Assembly (NCBI GenBank): GCA_963760935.1
Contig: CAVXFB010000003.1
Location: 620,001-684,000 of the forward strand
Reading direction: 5' to 3'
DNA: 64,000 nucleotides
Source: CAVXFB01 sp963760935
GTDB taxonomy: Bacteria > Planctomycetota > Planctomycetia > Pirellulales > Thermoguttaceae
Shown here piece after piece: positions 1 through 8,279 of the stretch. A program made the translations under genes and the position numbers. Within the stretch, counting starts at the first letter, position 1. Every line of letters begins with the position of its first letter. The notes beneath the pieces were generated by a model that worked only from the letters and a program-made list of their open reading frames with translations, did not search any database and had not been told where the DNA came from.

Positions 1-150
1 GTCTCGGTCGGGAAGAGCGAACGTCGCCTCCAACAATAAGGCATCCTCCGAGGCGTATTCGCCGGACGCCAACCCTTGACGAGCCAATCGGTCAAGCTCG
101 GGCGGTAATAAATACGGCAAGACATCCCTTCTGCTGGCGATCTGCCGCAA
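1..150 (-). CDS. partial CDS running off the left edge, unknown product
   Basis: A leftward reading frame is open from a TTG at 150 (or a TTG at 120) to the window edge without a stop. From the inner TTG it reads 40 residues beginning MPYLLPPELDRLARQGL, with a soluble, charged, helix-forming composition. AGAAGGGA lies a few bases upstream of the inner TTG and would suit that start. The frame diverges from the peptidase gene at 302. No family is recognisable from this N-terminal fragment, so function is unassigned. It could also be a chance open frame. Confidence 0.35.
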   Translation of the reverse strand, partial: MRQIASRRDVLPYLLPPELDRLARQGLASGEYASEDALLLEATFALPDRD

Positions 151-301
151 GCTACCACATCGTCTTATCCCGTGGGTTTATGGTCCTAGGAGTCGCCATT
201 TGCATCGCTAGCGGGGTGGACCCAGGCATGGTAAAATCGCCTTTTTCCTGTGCCGCAGCCGCTGTCTTGACGCCGATAATTGGCGATTTTCGGAGCAGTT
301 C

Positions 302-1543
302 ATGTCTATCGACCGCGAAACCATTCGTCAGACTATCGCCGAGTTGATGCCATCGGCCAAGGAGTTCCTTTGCCGACTAATCGCTTTTCCATCGACGTCC
401 GGCAAAGAGCATGAACTGTTTTGCTGGGCTGAAGAGGCGTTCCAACGGCTGGGTGTCGAGGTGCAACGCGTACCGCTCTCGGACGCAATCAAGCAGGACG
501 AAGACTATTCCAGCCCGGTGGCAGACATCGGCTACGACGGTCGATTCAACTTGCGACTCTGTCTGCCGGGAAGCGGCCGTGGAAAACGGCTGCTTTTGAA
601 TTCCCACGCCGACGTGGTCCCGCCTTCGCAGGGACAAGAAAGGCCGTGGGATGCGGTCGAGAAGGATGGCATCCTCTACGGCCGCGGCGCCTGCGATGCC
701 AAGGGGCAGGTGGCCACCATCTATCTTGTGTTGGCCGCCCTGAAGCAACTCGGTGCGCAATTGCCGGGCGACGTGATCGTCCATGTGGTCAACGAGGAAG
801 AGAATGGCGGCAACGGTTCGTTGGCGATGACCCGAGCGGGCGAGACGGCCGACGCCTGCATCGTCATGGAGCCCTCGAGCAACAAGATCTTTTCGAGCGT
901 CCGGGGCGCGGTGTGGTTCCGGATACTATGCCAAGGCAAGGCCGGCCACTCTGGTCGCGCCGGTGACACGGTGAGCGCCTTGACGCTGGCTCGCAAAGCA
1001 ATGGACCGTTTTGAACAGTATCACGACGATCTGCTGGCTGCTTCGCGAGGGATTCCGCTGTTCGACAAATACGAGAACCCTATGCCTATCACGTTCGGAC
1101 GCTGCATAGCGGGCGATTGGCCGGCCACGGCGCCCGCGCGGGCCATGGCCGAAGGTGTCTTGGGATTGTTGCCCAACAAGACTCGCCAACAGGTCATGGA
1201 CGAGATGCGTGCGGTGCTCGAACAAGACGCCGACGTGCGGTTGCGAGAGCGAGTCAGCCTGGAGTTCATGTACCGGCACGACAGCCATGTGCTGGCCCCC
1301 GAACACCCACTGGTACAGCGTTTGTCGCAGTGCTGCGGCGACTGGGGACTTTCCGCGGAGGTCGATGCTCTGACGGCATCATGCGACTCGTGGTTCTACA
1401 ACAATCAACTCGGGATTCCCACGGTGGTCTATGGCCCCGGAACGCTTCGCTATGCCCATAGCAACGAAGAACAGATTGCCCTCAGCGAGATCGCCGATGC
1501 GGGCTGCGTGCTCGCCGATTTCGCCACACGATGGTGCGGATAG
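302..1543 (+). CDS. M20-family metallopeptidase (ArgE/DapE-type deacylase)
   Basis: This 413-residue cytosolic zinc hydrolase belongs to the M20 peptidase family, which removes acyl groups from amino acids or cleaves dipeptides. Visible hallmarks are the first metal-binding motif NSHADVVP (about residue 100), GRGACDAKGQ with the bridging Asp, the Glu-Glu pair in NEEENGGNGS that supplies the catalytic base and a ligand, and a late AHSNEEQI segment with the last metal His. The segment with GHSGRAGDTVSAL marks the inserted dimerisation domain. GGAG precedes the ATG at good spacing. The next gene starts 10 bases after the stop, so the two are probably co-transcribed. Substrate cannot be read from sequence; acetylornithine or succinyl-diaminopimelate are possibilities only. 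Confidence 0.85.
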   Translation: MSIDRETIRQTIAELMPSAKEFLCRLIAFPSTSGKEHELFCWAEEAFQRLGVEVQRVPLSDAIKQDEDYSSPVADIGYDGRFNLRLCLPGSGRGKRLLLNSHADVVPPSQGQERPWDAVEKDGILYGRGACDAKGQVATIYLVLAALKQLGAQLPGDVIVHVVNEEENGGNGSLAMTRAGETADACIVMEPSSNKIFSSVRGAVWFRILCQGKAGHSGRAGDTVSALTLARKAMDRFEQYHDDLLAASRGIPLFDKYENPMPITFGRCIAGDWPATAPARAMAEGVLGLLPNKTRQQVMDEMRAVLEQDADVRLRERVSLEFMYRHDSHVLAPEHPLVQRLSQCCGDWGLSAEVDALTASCDSWFYNNQLGIPTVVYGPGTLRYAHSNEEQIALSEIADAGCVLADFATRWCG

Positions 1544-1552
1544 GTAGGACCC

Positions 1553-2587
1553 ATGAAAGCATTGCTCAAAACAGCCAAAGGTGTCGGCAACCTGTGCCTG
1601 ATGGACATGCCCGAGCCCAGGCCCGGACCTGGAGAGGTGCTGATCGAAGTTCGGGCCAGCGGGATTTGCGGTACCGACGTACACGTGAAGCACGATCGCT
1701 TCCCCTACTGGCCGCCGGTGATCCTGGGCCATGAGTTCTCCGGCACGATAATCGAGTTGGGGCCGGAATGCCGCTACTTCCAAGTGGGCGACCGCGTGGT
1801 GGGCGAGCCGCACACGCGACACTGCGGCCAATGCTTTCTTTGCCGCACGGGCAACGTGCAAATTTGCCCGGAAAAGCGCAGCCCGGGCTGGGGAATCCAC
1901 GGCACGATGGCCCCCTTGTGCGTCATGCCGGAAAAACTCTTGCACCACATTCCAGACGATCTGGATTTCGACACGGCCGCCGTGGTCGAGCCGACTGCCA
2001 ACGCTGTGCATGATGTCTTGGAGCGGGCCGGAGTCACGGCCGGAGATTTCGTGGTGGTTCTCGGCCCGGGACCTATCGGGCTGCTCGCCGGATTGACAGC
2101 CCGGGCTGCCGGCGCACGACATGTCGTCGTCGTAGGAGCTCCACCGGATGAGGGCCTGCGGCTCGACAAGGCCAGGGAGCTCGGTTTCCCGACCGTGCTA
2201 AACGTAGCAAAAGACGATGTGCCGCAAGCGGTGATGGACCTGACCGGCGGCATCGGCGCCGATCTGGTGATCGAGTGCTCGGGCGCGCCGTCGGCCATCG
2301 CAGGTACGGTCGACCTGGTTCGCAAGAAAGGTCGCGTCTGCGCCATCGGCTTGACAGGCGGCAAGAACGTCGACTTCCCGTGGGAGAAGGCGGCATTCAA
2401 AGTGCTCGACATCCACTTCTGCCTCTCGACGAGCTACACGAGTTGGGACCGGGCCATTCACCTGATCGCCAGCGGCCAGATTCCCGCCGCGAAAGTCATT
2501 ACCCATCGCCTTCCGTTGGCCCAGTGGGAAACGGCGTTCGCCGAGATCGAGGCCCAGCGGGCGCTGAAAGTGATCCTGCACCCCTAG
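1553..2587 (+). CDS. zinc-dependent medium-chain alcohol/sugar dehydrogenase
   Basis: A 344-residue medium-chain dehydrogenase of the sorbitol / threonine dehydrogenase type, oxidising an alcohol with NAD(P). The catalytic zinc site is seen in GICGTDVHVKHD and GHEFSGTI. The structural zinc lobe has four cysteines in HCGQCFLCRTGNVQICPE. The Rossmann nucleotide site is VVLGPGPIGLLAG near residue 170. It sits 10 bases behind the M20 gene and 29 bases ahead of a Gfo/Idh/MocA oxidoreductase, which suggests a small catabolic operon for a sugar or polyol derivative. The exact substrate is not deducible. Confidence 0.85.
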   Translation: MKALLKTAKGVGNLCLMDMPEPRPGPGEVLIEVRASGICGTDVHVKHDRFPYWPPVILGHEFSGTIIELGPECRYFQVGDRVVGEPHTRHCGQCFLCRTGNVQICPEKRSPGWGIHGTMAPLCVMPEKLLHHIPDDLDFDTAAVVEPTANAVHDVLERAGVTAGDFVVVLGPGPIGLLAGLTARAAGARHVVVVGAPPDEGLRLDKARELGFPTVLNVAKDDVPQAVMDLTGGIGADLVIECSGAPSAIAGTVDLVRKKGRVCAIGLTGGKNVDFPWEKAAFKVLDIHFCLSTSYTSWDRAIHLIASGQIPAAKVITHRLPLAQWETAFAEIEAQRALKVILHP

Positions 2588-2616
2588 AACAAAGTGCTTT
2601 TTCAAGGAGATCGACA

Positions 2617-3685
2617 ATGACCGTTGGTTTTGGCATCCTCGGCGCGGGTATGATTTCCGGGTTGCACGCCGATGCGCTCGAAAATTCTGGCAAGGCTCGT
2701 TTGGCGGCCGTCTGTGACGTCGCCCGTGAGCGGGCCGAAAAGTTGGCACACGACTTCGCTCCCGACGCCAAAGTCTACACCGCGCTGGACGCCATGCTGG
2801 CCGACCCGGCGGTCGACGTCGTCGACGTCGTGACTCCCAACTCTCTGCACACCGACGCCGTGTTGGCCGCCATCAAGGCCGGCAAGCACGTCCTCTGCGA
2901 GAAACCGCCGGCGATGTCCCTCCGCGATACCGGCCGCATGATCGAGGCCGCACGTCAGGCCAATCGAAAGCTCGGAATCTTCGTCCAATGCCGTCTGCGG
3001 GAACCCATTCAACAGATGAAACGCGCCCTGGACCAAGGACGGTTCGGCCGCCTGCTCCGGGCTGACGCCGTGATGAAATGGTATCGCAGTACAGAGTATT
3101 ATCTGAGCGACGCATGGCGATCTCAGCGGCAAAGTGGCGCCGGCGTGACGATCCAGCACGCCTTCCACTATGTCGACCTGCTGCAATATCTGGTTGGTCC
3201 GGCCGAGTCGGTTCAAGCCCGAATGACGAACCTCGGCCACCCTCGAAATTCAGATCGAAGACACCTTGGATGCATTCGTGCAGTTTCGGAATGGCACGAT
3301 CGGCTCGGTAGCGGCCAGCACCGCACTATGGCCGGGAGCCGACGTGCGCATCGAACTGTTCGGCGAAAAGGGCGCCGCCGTCATGCAAGGCACGGCCCTG
3401 GTGGTGTGGAAGTTTCAGGATGATCGGCCCGAGGACGAAGTTATTCGTCGCTGCGGCGACGCGGCTCAGTCGACGGCTGCCAGTTCTCCCACAGCACTGC
3501 CTAGCATCGATCACCAGCGAGTTATTGATGACTGTGCCGACGCGATCGAAAATGATCGCGAAATCGCCATCCCCTGCGAAACTGTTCGGCCCACTCTGGA
3601 AATCTCGCTGGCGATGTACAAGTCGGCCCGCTTGGGCGAACCAGTGCGGCTCCCACTTGTGGATGAAGCGCACGTCTGGGATTAG
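2617..3685 (+). CDS. Gfo/Idh/MocA family oxidoreductase, split by a frameshift near 3238
   Basis: The product is an NAD(P)-dependent oxidoreductase of about 355 residues. The N-terminal Rossmann fold begins GFGILGAGMISGLHADAL, and the family motif KHVLCEKPPAM contains the catalytic EKP. The ATG at 2617 follows AAGGAGA. The frame is lost around 3236-3242: before it reads to QARMTNLG, and the second frame resumes with TLEIQIEDTLDAFVQF and runs to 3685. Removing one C from the GGCC there restores a continuous protein, so this is a one-base insertion. Many planctomycetes carry large families of these enzymes for sugar interconversion. The frameshift may be a sequencing error or a genuine recent lesion. 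Confidence 0.8.
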
Positions 3686-3794
3686 TTTCGGTGCTCTGTG
3701 TCAGTTTATCGGACGCTGCCGCACGCCATGTACGGGCTCAGCATTGTGGCGACGGCTTGACGTGCCAGCGGCCGCCGAAGCTCTCCTGTCGATC

Positions 3795-5276
3795 TTACGG
3801 CGTCTGCTCTGGCTGGCGTTCGGTATCCTGAAGCGTCAGCACCTTTTCGACCGCCAACTGCATGTGCCGCAGTTTCGCGCGGAGCGTAACGCGACTGAGC
3901 CCGAGAATCTGAGCCGCACGGTTTTGCTGGCCGCCGGCGTTTCGCATAACGCTCGAGATGATCAGGCGGTCGAATCGCTCAATCGCCCGACGGTAGACAT
4001 CTGTTTCACCATTGGCGATGCACGCTTCCACAAACTCCGGCAATGTGCCCCATTCCATATCGGGCATCGGACTGCTTTCCGAATCCAACTCGGTATCAGC
4101 AAGCTCGGCTTGGTGTAGCTCGCCCGGCAGAAAGTCGGGCAATATCGTGGAACCGGCAGAAACGATCAATGCTTCGCGGATGATGCTCTGCAATTCACGC
4201 ACGTTCCCCGGCCAGGGGTAGTTTTCCAACAACTCCAGCGCCTTGGGGGAAATCGACTGTACGGCCGTACCGAGCTGTTTGTTGAATCGGAAGAGGAAAT
4301 AGTGAGCCAGCTCGGCGATGTCGTCGCGACGCTCTCGGAGCGGCGGCAGGTGAATGGTCACGCCGCGCAACCGATAATACAGATCGTTGCGGAACTTGCC
4401 GGCCTCGATCAGGGCATCGAGATTTTGATTTGTTGCGGCAACGATGCGAACGTCGGCCGAGATTGGTTCGCTGCCTCCGAGCCGCTCGAAAGTCCCTTCT
4501 TGGAGCAGCCGCAGTATTTTCGCCTGTGTGTGCGGGACCATGTCGCCGATTTCATCGAGCAATAGCGTGCCGCCGTGGGCCTGTTCAAACTTTCCGACGC
4601 GGCGCCGGTCGGCTCCGGTGAAAGCGCCGCGTTCGTGGCCGAACAGCTCGCTTTCCAGCAAGGGCTCGGGAATGGCCGCACAATTGATGGCTAAGAAAGC
4701 TCCCTGGTTCCGCCGGCTATGATGGTAGATGGCGCGAGCAACCAGCTCCTTGCCCGTGCCGCTTTCGCCCAGAATAAGGACATTCACATCCTGGGGCGCA
4801 ACGCGGCCGATCTGTTTGCAGACCGTCTGCATGGCAGCCCCGCTGCCGATGAGCCGGTCTGGCTTGTCCTCGGGCCGGTCTCCCTCTTCCAGGATGGTCG
4901 GCACGTGCATTAGCCGGCTAATGGCAAATGCCTGACCCACGACTTGCTGGAGTTGTTCCGCGTCCAGCGGCTTGACAAGATAGTCGTACGCACCCAACTT
5001 CATGGCCTCGATCGCGGTATCCGTCGTTCCGTGGCCCGTGATGAAGATGATGAGATTCCTAGGGTCCAGACGCCGAAGGTCGTGAAATACATCAAGGCCC
5101 GAACGGTCGCCCAAGCGAATGTCCAACAGAATTACATCGGGCGATTCGTCGTCGGCCAATTGCAGACCTTCAGCGGCGGTTTCGGCGCCGAGCACCCGAA
5201 CGCCCTGTTCTGCAAAGACCTGTGCAATGCTGAAATGAATGCTTGGTTCGTCATCAATTACCAGCAGTTTTGCCAT
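3795..5276 (-). CDS. NtrC-family sigma-54-dependent response regulator
   Basis: A 493-residue response regulator that activates sigma-54 RNA polymerase. In order it has a receiver domain (LLVIDDEPS acidic pair, phospho-Asp in VILLDIRLG, Lys in YLVKPL), an AAA+ ATPase with Walker A GESGTGKE, the sigma-54 contact loop GAFTGA and Walker B TLLLDEIGD, and a C-terminal Fis-type helix-turn-helix (NRAAQILGLSRVTLRAKL). All key residues are intact. Its start lies inside the end of the histidine kinase gene (23-base overlap), so the two form one translationally coupled two-component operon. A sigma-54 promoter lies across the divergent intergenic region at 7111, making the CsrA-fusion operon its most likely target. 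Confidence 0.95.
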   Translation of the reverse strand: MAKLLVIDDEPSIHFSIAQVFAEQGVRVLGAETAAEGLQLADDESPDVILLDIRLGDRSGLDVFHDLRRLDPRNLIIFITGHGTTDTAIEAMKLGAYDYLVKPLDAEQLQQVVGQAFAISRLMHVPTILEEGDRPEDKPDRLIGSGAAMQTVCKQIGRVAPQDVNVLILGESGTGKELVARAIYHHSRRNQGAFLAINCAAIPEPLLESELFGHERGAFTGADRRRVGKFEQAHGGTLLLDEIGDMVPHTQAKILRLLQEGTFERLGGSEPISADVRIVAATNQNLDALIEAGKFRNDLYYRLRGVTIHLPPLRERRDDIAELAHYFLFRFNKQLGTAVQSISPKALELLENYPWPGNVRELQSIIREALIVSAGSTILPDFLPGELHQAELADTELDSESSPMPDMEWGTLPEFVEACIANGETDVYRRAIERFDRLIISSVMRNAGGQQNRAAQILGLSRVTLRAKLRHMQLAVEKVLTLQDTERQPEQTP

Positions 5277-6753
5277 TTGTATTTTCCGTACTCAGAGGTA
5301 ACTCCAACGTAAACTCGGCTCCGCCCTCGATTCGATTGGCCGCCAGCAGTTCGCCACCGTGTTCCTTGGCGATCCGGTGGCTGATCGCCAAGCCTAGGCC
5401 CGTTCCGTGCTCCTTGCTGGTGGCAAACGGCTCGAAGATCCGGTCGAGAATTGGCTGGGGGATGCCGTCGCCAGAGTCGGACACCGAAATTCGGCACATG
5501 CCGTTGCCGGCATTGTCAGGTTCCACACGAACAATTAGCGATCCTCCCTGCGGCATGGCCTCGATCCCATTCAGAAGGAGGTTGACAAATATCTGATGGA
5601 GCTGTTCGGGATCGCCGTTGACGATGACAGGCGCATTCGGCATGGCCTCGATCACCGCAACCTTCTGTTGCTTTGCTCGCCCCTCGACCAGGTTCAGCGC
5701 GCGGCGGACCGTGGTACGGAGGTCGTGCGATACCCGGTGCAAGACGGGCGGTCGGGCAAAATCCAACAGCCCTTGAATCGTACTTTCCATCCGGGCCACT
5801 TCCTGCTGCACCACTTGGAGTTGCCGGCCGCCCAGCGCCGTCTGGGGCTGCCGCTGTGCTGCGGTCTGAATCAGTAGCTTGACGGAAGTCAATGGGTTGC
5901 GAAGTTCATGGGCCACGCCAGCCGCCAATTCACCAACGGCCGCCAATCGCTCGGCCAGCATGGCATGATGGCGCGCCTGCTGCAATTCTTCCATTACCTG
6001 GCGAATCCGGGTCGCTACCACTTGCACTTGTTGGTGCAAGCCCGGCAGGTCGCTCAAGTTGCGTATCTCCACGGATCCGACCTCGCGGTTCAAGTCGCCC
6101 GTGACATCGCTCAGCGTGACGCTGATCTGCGAAATAGAGCGATGCAGACTGCGAGCCATCCACAAGCCGAAAACCACTCCCACGATTGGTCCACCGATCA
6201 GGAATGCAAGCCGAATAAGATTCACCAGAGTGCTGAGCCGGGTACTTCGCAAGGTGGCGTCGGCCAGCATTCGCTCGTTGAGTTCGACAAGTTGACGACA
6301 CGGTTCGGCCACGGCCCGCGCCAAGCGAATCGTCTTCTCTTGCTCGGCAGTCTGCGAGGTTAGCAAACCGGCTAAGCCCGGAGGCTGTAAGCGGGCCTCG
6401 ATTTGATCGCGGTAGACCATGAAATGCTCGCGCACCGCCTTAACCAGATCCTGCTCTTCCGGCGTGAAGGCCGTTTTCTCGGCCTCGGCCAATTGCCGTT
6501 CGAACGCAGATTCCAATTCAGTGGCCTCGATGCGAGATTCACGCTGCTCCTTGTCACGCGACTCCATGACGATCGCGTGCAACCTCCAAAGCGCGTCTTG
6601 CATGGCCCATGCCGCGCGTATCGTAGCTACGTTTTCGGCGAGGACCCGAGAATGCGACTCGTAGACCCGGTGGATGTAGTACGTAGAGATACTGCTGCCC
6701 GCGATCCAGAGGACGCTGACTACAATCGCCGGAGCAACGACTCGTTTCCACAT
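5254..6753 (-). CDS. membrane sensor histidine kinase
   Basis: This is the sensor partner of the NtrC-type regulator, about 499 residues from the ATG at 6753. GGAAG sits 8 bases upstream and the protein then opens MWKRVVAPAIVVSVLW; a longer frame upstream lacks these qualities. Two transmembrane helices flank a mostly helical extracytoplasmic sensor of about 180 residues. The cytoplasmic part has a linker, the H-box VAHELRNPLTSVKL with the phospho-accepting His, the N-box NLLLNGIEAM, and the G boxes DSGDGIP and GTGLGLAI. The sensor region shows no recognised ligand domain, so the signal is unknown. Confidence 0.92.
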   Translation of the reverse strand: MWKRVVAPAIVVSVLWIAGSSISTYYIHRVYESHSRVLAENVATIRAAWAMQDALWRLHAIVMESRDKEQRESRIEATELESAFERQLAEAEKTAFTPEEQDLVKAVREHFMVYRDQIEARLQPPGLAGLLTSQTAEQEKTIRLARAVAEPCRQLVELNERMLADATLRSTRLSTLVNLIRLAFLIGGPIVGVVFGLWMARSLHRSISQISVTLSDVTGDLNREVGSVEIRNLSDLPGLHQQVQVVATRIRQVMEELQQARHHAMLAERLAAVGELAAGVAHELRNPLTSVKLLIQTAAQRQPQTALGGRQLQVVQQEVARMESTIQGLLDFARPPVLHRVSHDLRTTVRRALNLVEGRAKQQKVAVIEAMPNAPVIVNGDPEQLHQIFVNLLLNGIEAMPQGGSLIVRVEPDNAGNGMCRISVSDSGDGIPQPILDRIFEPFATSKEHGTGLGLAISHRIAKEHGGELLAANRIEGGAEFTLELPLSTENTNGKTAGN

Positions 6754-7110
6754 ATAAGTAACTTCCGATGGCTGCACGCCGGATTGCCCAGCCGACCTCT
6801 TTTGCGCATCTATTCTACCGCGCTGACGCCGTAGTAATGTAGTCAGCAATCATAATGCCTTCGACATATTCGCGATACTTGAAATGGCGCAAGCAGTTTC
6901 TAGTAAAGCGCTTACCTAATCTTCCGTCGACAATTACCAGTTGACCGTCGAGGAGCGGTTCACGCGCAACAACTTTCCTCTGGGGCAATAATCTTTCCTC
7001 GCATTCGTCGGCCAATCGTCGGCTTGCACCGTATCTCAAAAATTATCCGTCTCCCAAAGTCGTTTGTACACAAGGCCATGGCTACGTACTAGGGTCGTCA
7101 GCGCGGTAAC

Positions 7111-7126
7111 TGGCACGCCGGTTGCC
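7111..7126 (+). promoter_or_regulatory. sigma-54 (-24/-12) promoter
   Basis: The sequence TGGCACGCCGGTTGCC matches the consensus TGGCACG-N4-TTGC, with the invariant GG and GC correctly spaced. Transcription would start near 7137, about 109 bases before the CsrA-receiver fusion gene and just ahead of the leader hairpin. A sigma-54 activator gene is encoded in the divergent operon. Confidence 0.8.
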
Positions 7127-7151
7127 AGTAAGAGTTCATGGCCTCCAATGT

Positions 7152-7195
7152 GAACAGCACCTTCCTCCTCTTGTTGAGGAGGGAGGTGCTTGTTC
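7152..7195 (+). promoter_or_regulatory. 5' leader hairpin with GGA-rich arm
   Basis: The left arm, beginning GAACAGCACC and ending CCTCCTC, pairs with the right arm GAGGAGG...AGGTGCT..GTTC around a five-base TTGTT loop. There is one T-G wobble and one bulged T, giving about 18 paired positions. It would form about 15 bases from the predicted sigma-54 transcription start. The right arm carries repeated GGA motifs resembling both Shine-Dalgarno and CsrA target sequence. No T-tract follows, so it is unlikely to be a terminator. A role as an RNA control element is inferred. Confidence 0.6.
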
Positions 7196-7245
7196 TTCCC
7201 TAAAGTAGCGGGCGAGGGAAGATGGCGAAGTAAGGGAACGATTCG

Positions 7246-7896
7246 ATGTGGATTCTTAGTCGCAAGGAAGGCGAGCAGATTGTCGTGCCGGAGTGTCAGT
7301 TGACGCTCACGGTGCTCGACATCCAAGGCCAACGCATCCGGCTTGGCATCTCGGCACCGCCTGACATCCATGTGTATGGCCGCGAGAATTCGCATCCCAT
7401 TGATCCATCCAAGATTTGTCGAGAGGCCGTAACAACATCCGTCTCGGAGGACCCTTCGATGCCGGTTCGAGTTTTGATTGCTGACCCGGATGAGTATCTG
7501 GTGAGCGACTACTGTGATTACCTGGAGCAGCACGGTTTCGAGGTGGCCACCGCGACGACCGCCCTGGAATGTGTGGAAAAACTTCGTGAGTTCGCCCCGA
7601 ATGTGCTCATTCTGGAGCCGTCGATCCCTTGGGGTTGGGGCGACGGAGTTCTTGCCATGATGCATGAAGAGTCGGACATCCCCTCGGTTCCCGTGCTCGT
7701 GCTCACGTACGGTCGCGACCGTGGAGTGCTGTATCGGTTGGCCCCATACAAGATCGACGACTACCAAGTGAAGCCTATGCGGCCCCGGCGGCTTGCGGAG
7801 CGGATTCGTGCCATCGCGCCGCGGCCCACATTCACGGCAAGTCCAGTTCACGAAAGCCAGTCACTGGCCAGCCAACAAATCGCGATACACAAATAG
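7246..7896 (+). CDS. CsrA domain fused to a receiver-like domain
   Basis: A 216-residue two-domain protein. Residues 1-48 (MWILSRKEGEQIVVPE ... APPDIHVYGREN) align along their length with CsrA/RsmA, the RNA-binding dimer that controls translation at GGA sites. Residues 72-190 have the layout of a response-regulator receiver: acidic pair at D80/D82, beta-3 VLILEPSIPWG, T154 and K176 (the Lys of VKP). The position of the phospho-accepting Asp is Glu124, so conventional phosphorylation is unlikely and a fixed active-like state is possible. In the CsrA part, the Arg equivalent to E. coli R44 falls on Gly45 with Arg46 next to it, so RNA binding may be altered. It is the first gene of a probable sigma-54 operon with the membrane and TPR genes that follow. 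AAGGGA precedes the ATG. Confidence 0.85.
   Translation: MWILSRKEGEQIVVPECQLTLTVLDIQGQRIRLGISAPPDIHVYGRENSHPIDPSKICREAVTTSVSEDPSMPVRVLIADPDEYLVSDYCDYLEQHGFEVATATTALECVEKLREFAPNVLILEPSIPWGWGDGVLAMMHEESDIPSVPVLVLTYGRDRGVLYRLAPYKIDDYQVKPMRPRRLAERIRAIAPRPTFTASPVHESQSLASQQIAIHK
7446..7461 (+). promoter_or_regulatory. internal ribosome-binding site and ATG between the two domains
   Basis: GGAGG at 7446-7450 lies 8 bases before an in-frame ATG at 7459, exactly at the domain border. Use of this start would yield a free receiver-like protein of 145 residues (MPVRVLIADPDEY...). The GGAGG is also a potential CsrA target. Whether both products are made is unknown. Confidence 0.45.
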
Positions 7897-7910
7897 TCTG
7901 GGAGATCGCC

Positions 7911-8279
7911 ATGGCCAACGATCATCGGCCGGAAAACCAAAGAGATCAGGTTGTCACGACGAGCCTCGGCGTCGTCGGTGTGCATCTGCTTTGGTTGTTT
8001 GTCGGGCCGATTGCCATGGGGGGATTGCTGTTGAACATTGCGCAGTCGGGAACAGGTTGGCTGACCGGACTCGACCTCGGCTTGCTGGCCGTGGTGGTTG
8101 TAATGCTCTGCGCCCGCTGGCTCGACCAACGATCAGGTCAAGCAACGACGGTTTACGGCGAGGCTTCGACCTGGGCAGACGTCCGGCGCTATGCGCTGCT
8201 GATGCCCATCGTGGCGGTTGGGGCGTGGATCGTGGCAAACGTGATCGGAAACCACCTTCTGACGGTATGGGGTGGATGA
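7911..8279 (+). CDS. small membrane protein, three predicted helices
   Basis: A 122-residue hydrophobic protein of unknown family. Three membrane segments are evident: about residues 18-43 (GVVGVHLLWLFVGPIAM...), 53-68 (LDLGLLAVVVVMLC) and 94-117 (LLMPIVAVGAWIVANVIG). A short polar stretch lies between the second and third. GGGAGA precedes the ATG. It starts 14 bases after the CsrA-receiver fusion and its stop overlaps the start of the TPR gene, so it belongs to the same operon. It could be a membrane partner for that regulatory module, but nothing in the sequence assigns a function. Confidence 0.75.
   Translation: MANDHRPENQRDQVVTTSLGVVGVHLLWLFVGPIAMGGLLLNIAQSGTGWLTGLDLGLLAVVVVMLCARWLDQRSGQATTVYGEASTWADVRRYALLMPIVAVGAWIVANVIGNHLLTVWGG

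Larger units (their letters stand above)
6754..7245. other. divergent intergenic region between kinase and CsrA-fusion operons
   Basis: This 492-base stretch holds no convincing gene. A leftward open frame at 6815-7039 has no family resemblance and no ribosome site. The region contains the sigma-54 promoter at 7111-7126 and the strong hairpin at 7152-7195. The space at roughly 6850-7050 is the right distance upstream for NtrC-type enhancer sites. The short motif CGTCGA occurs twice near 6935-6960 and CGTCGGC twice near 7005-7022, but no single clear operator can be assigned. Confidence 0.6.

Noticed and set aside
377..784. Antisense open frames inside the M20 gene and similar shadows in most genes
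   Set aside because: They arise from the GC-rich codon pattern of the true gene on the other strand or frame.
6815..7039. Leftward 74-residue open frame upstream of the kinase gene
   Set aside because: No recognisable family, no ribosome site, and it overlaps the probable regulatory region.
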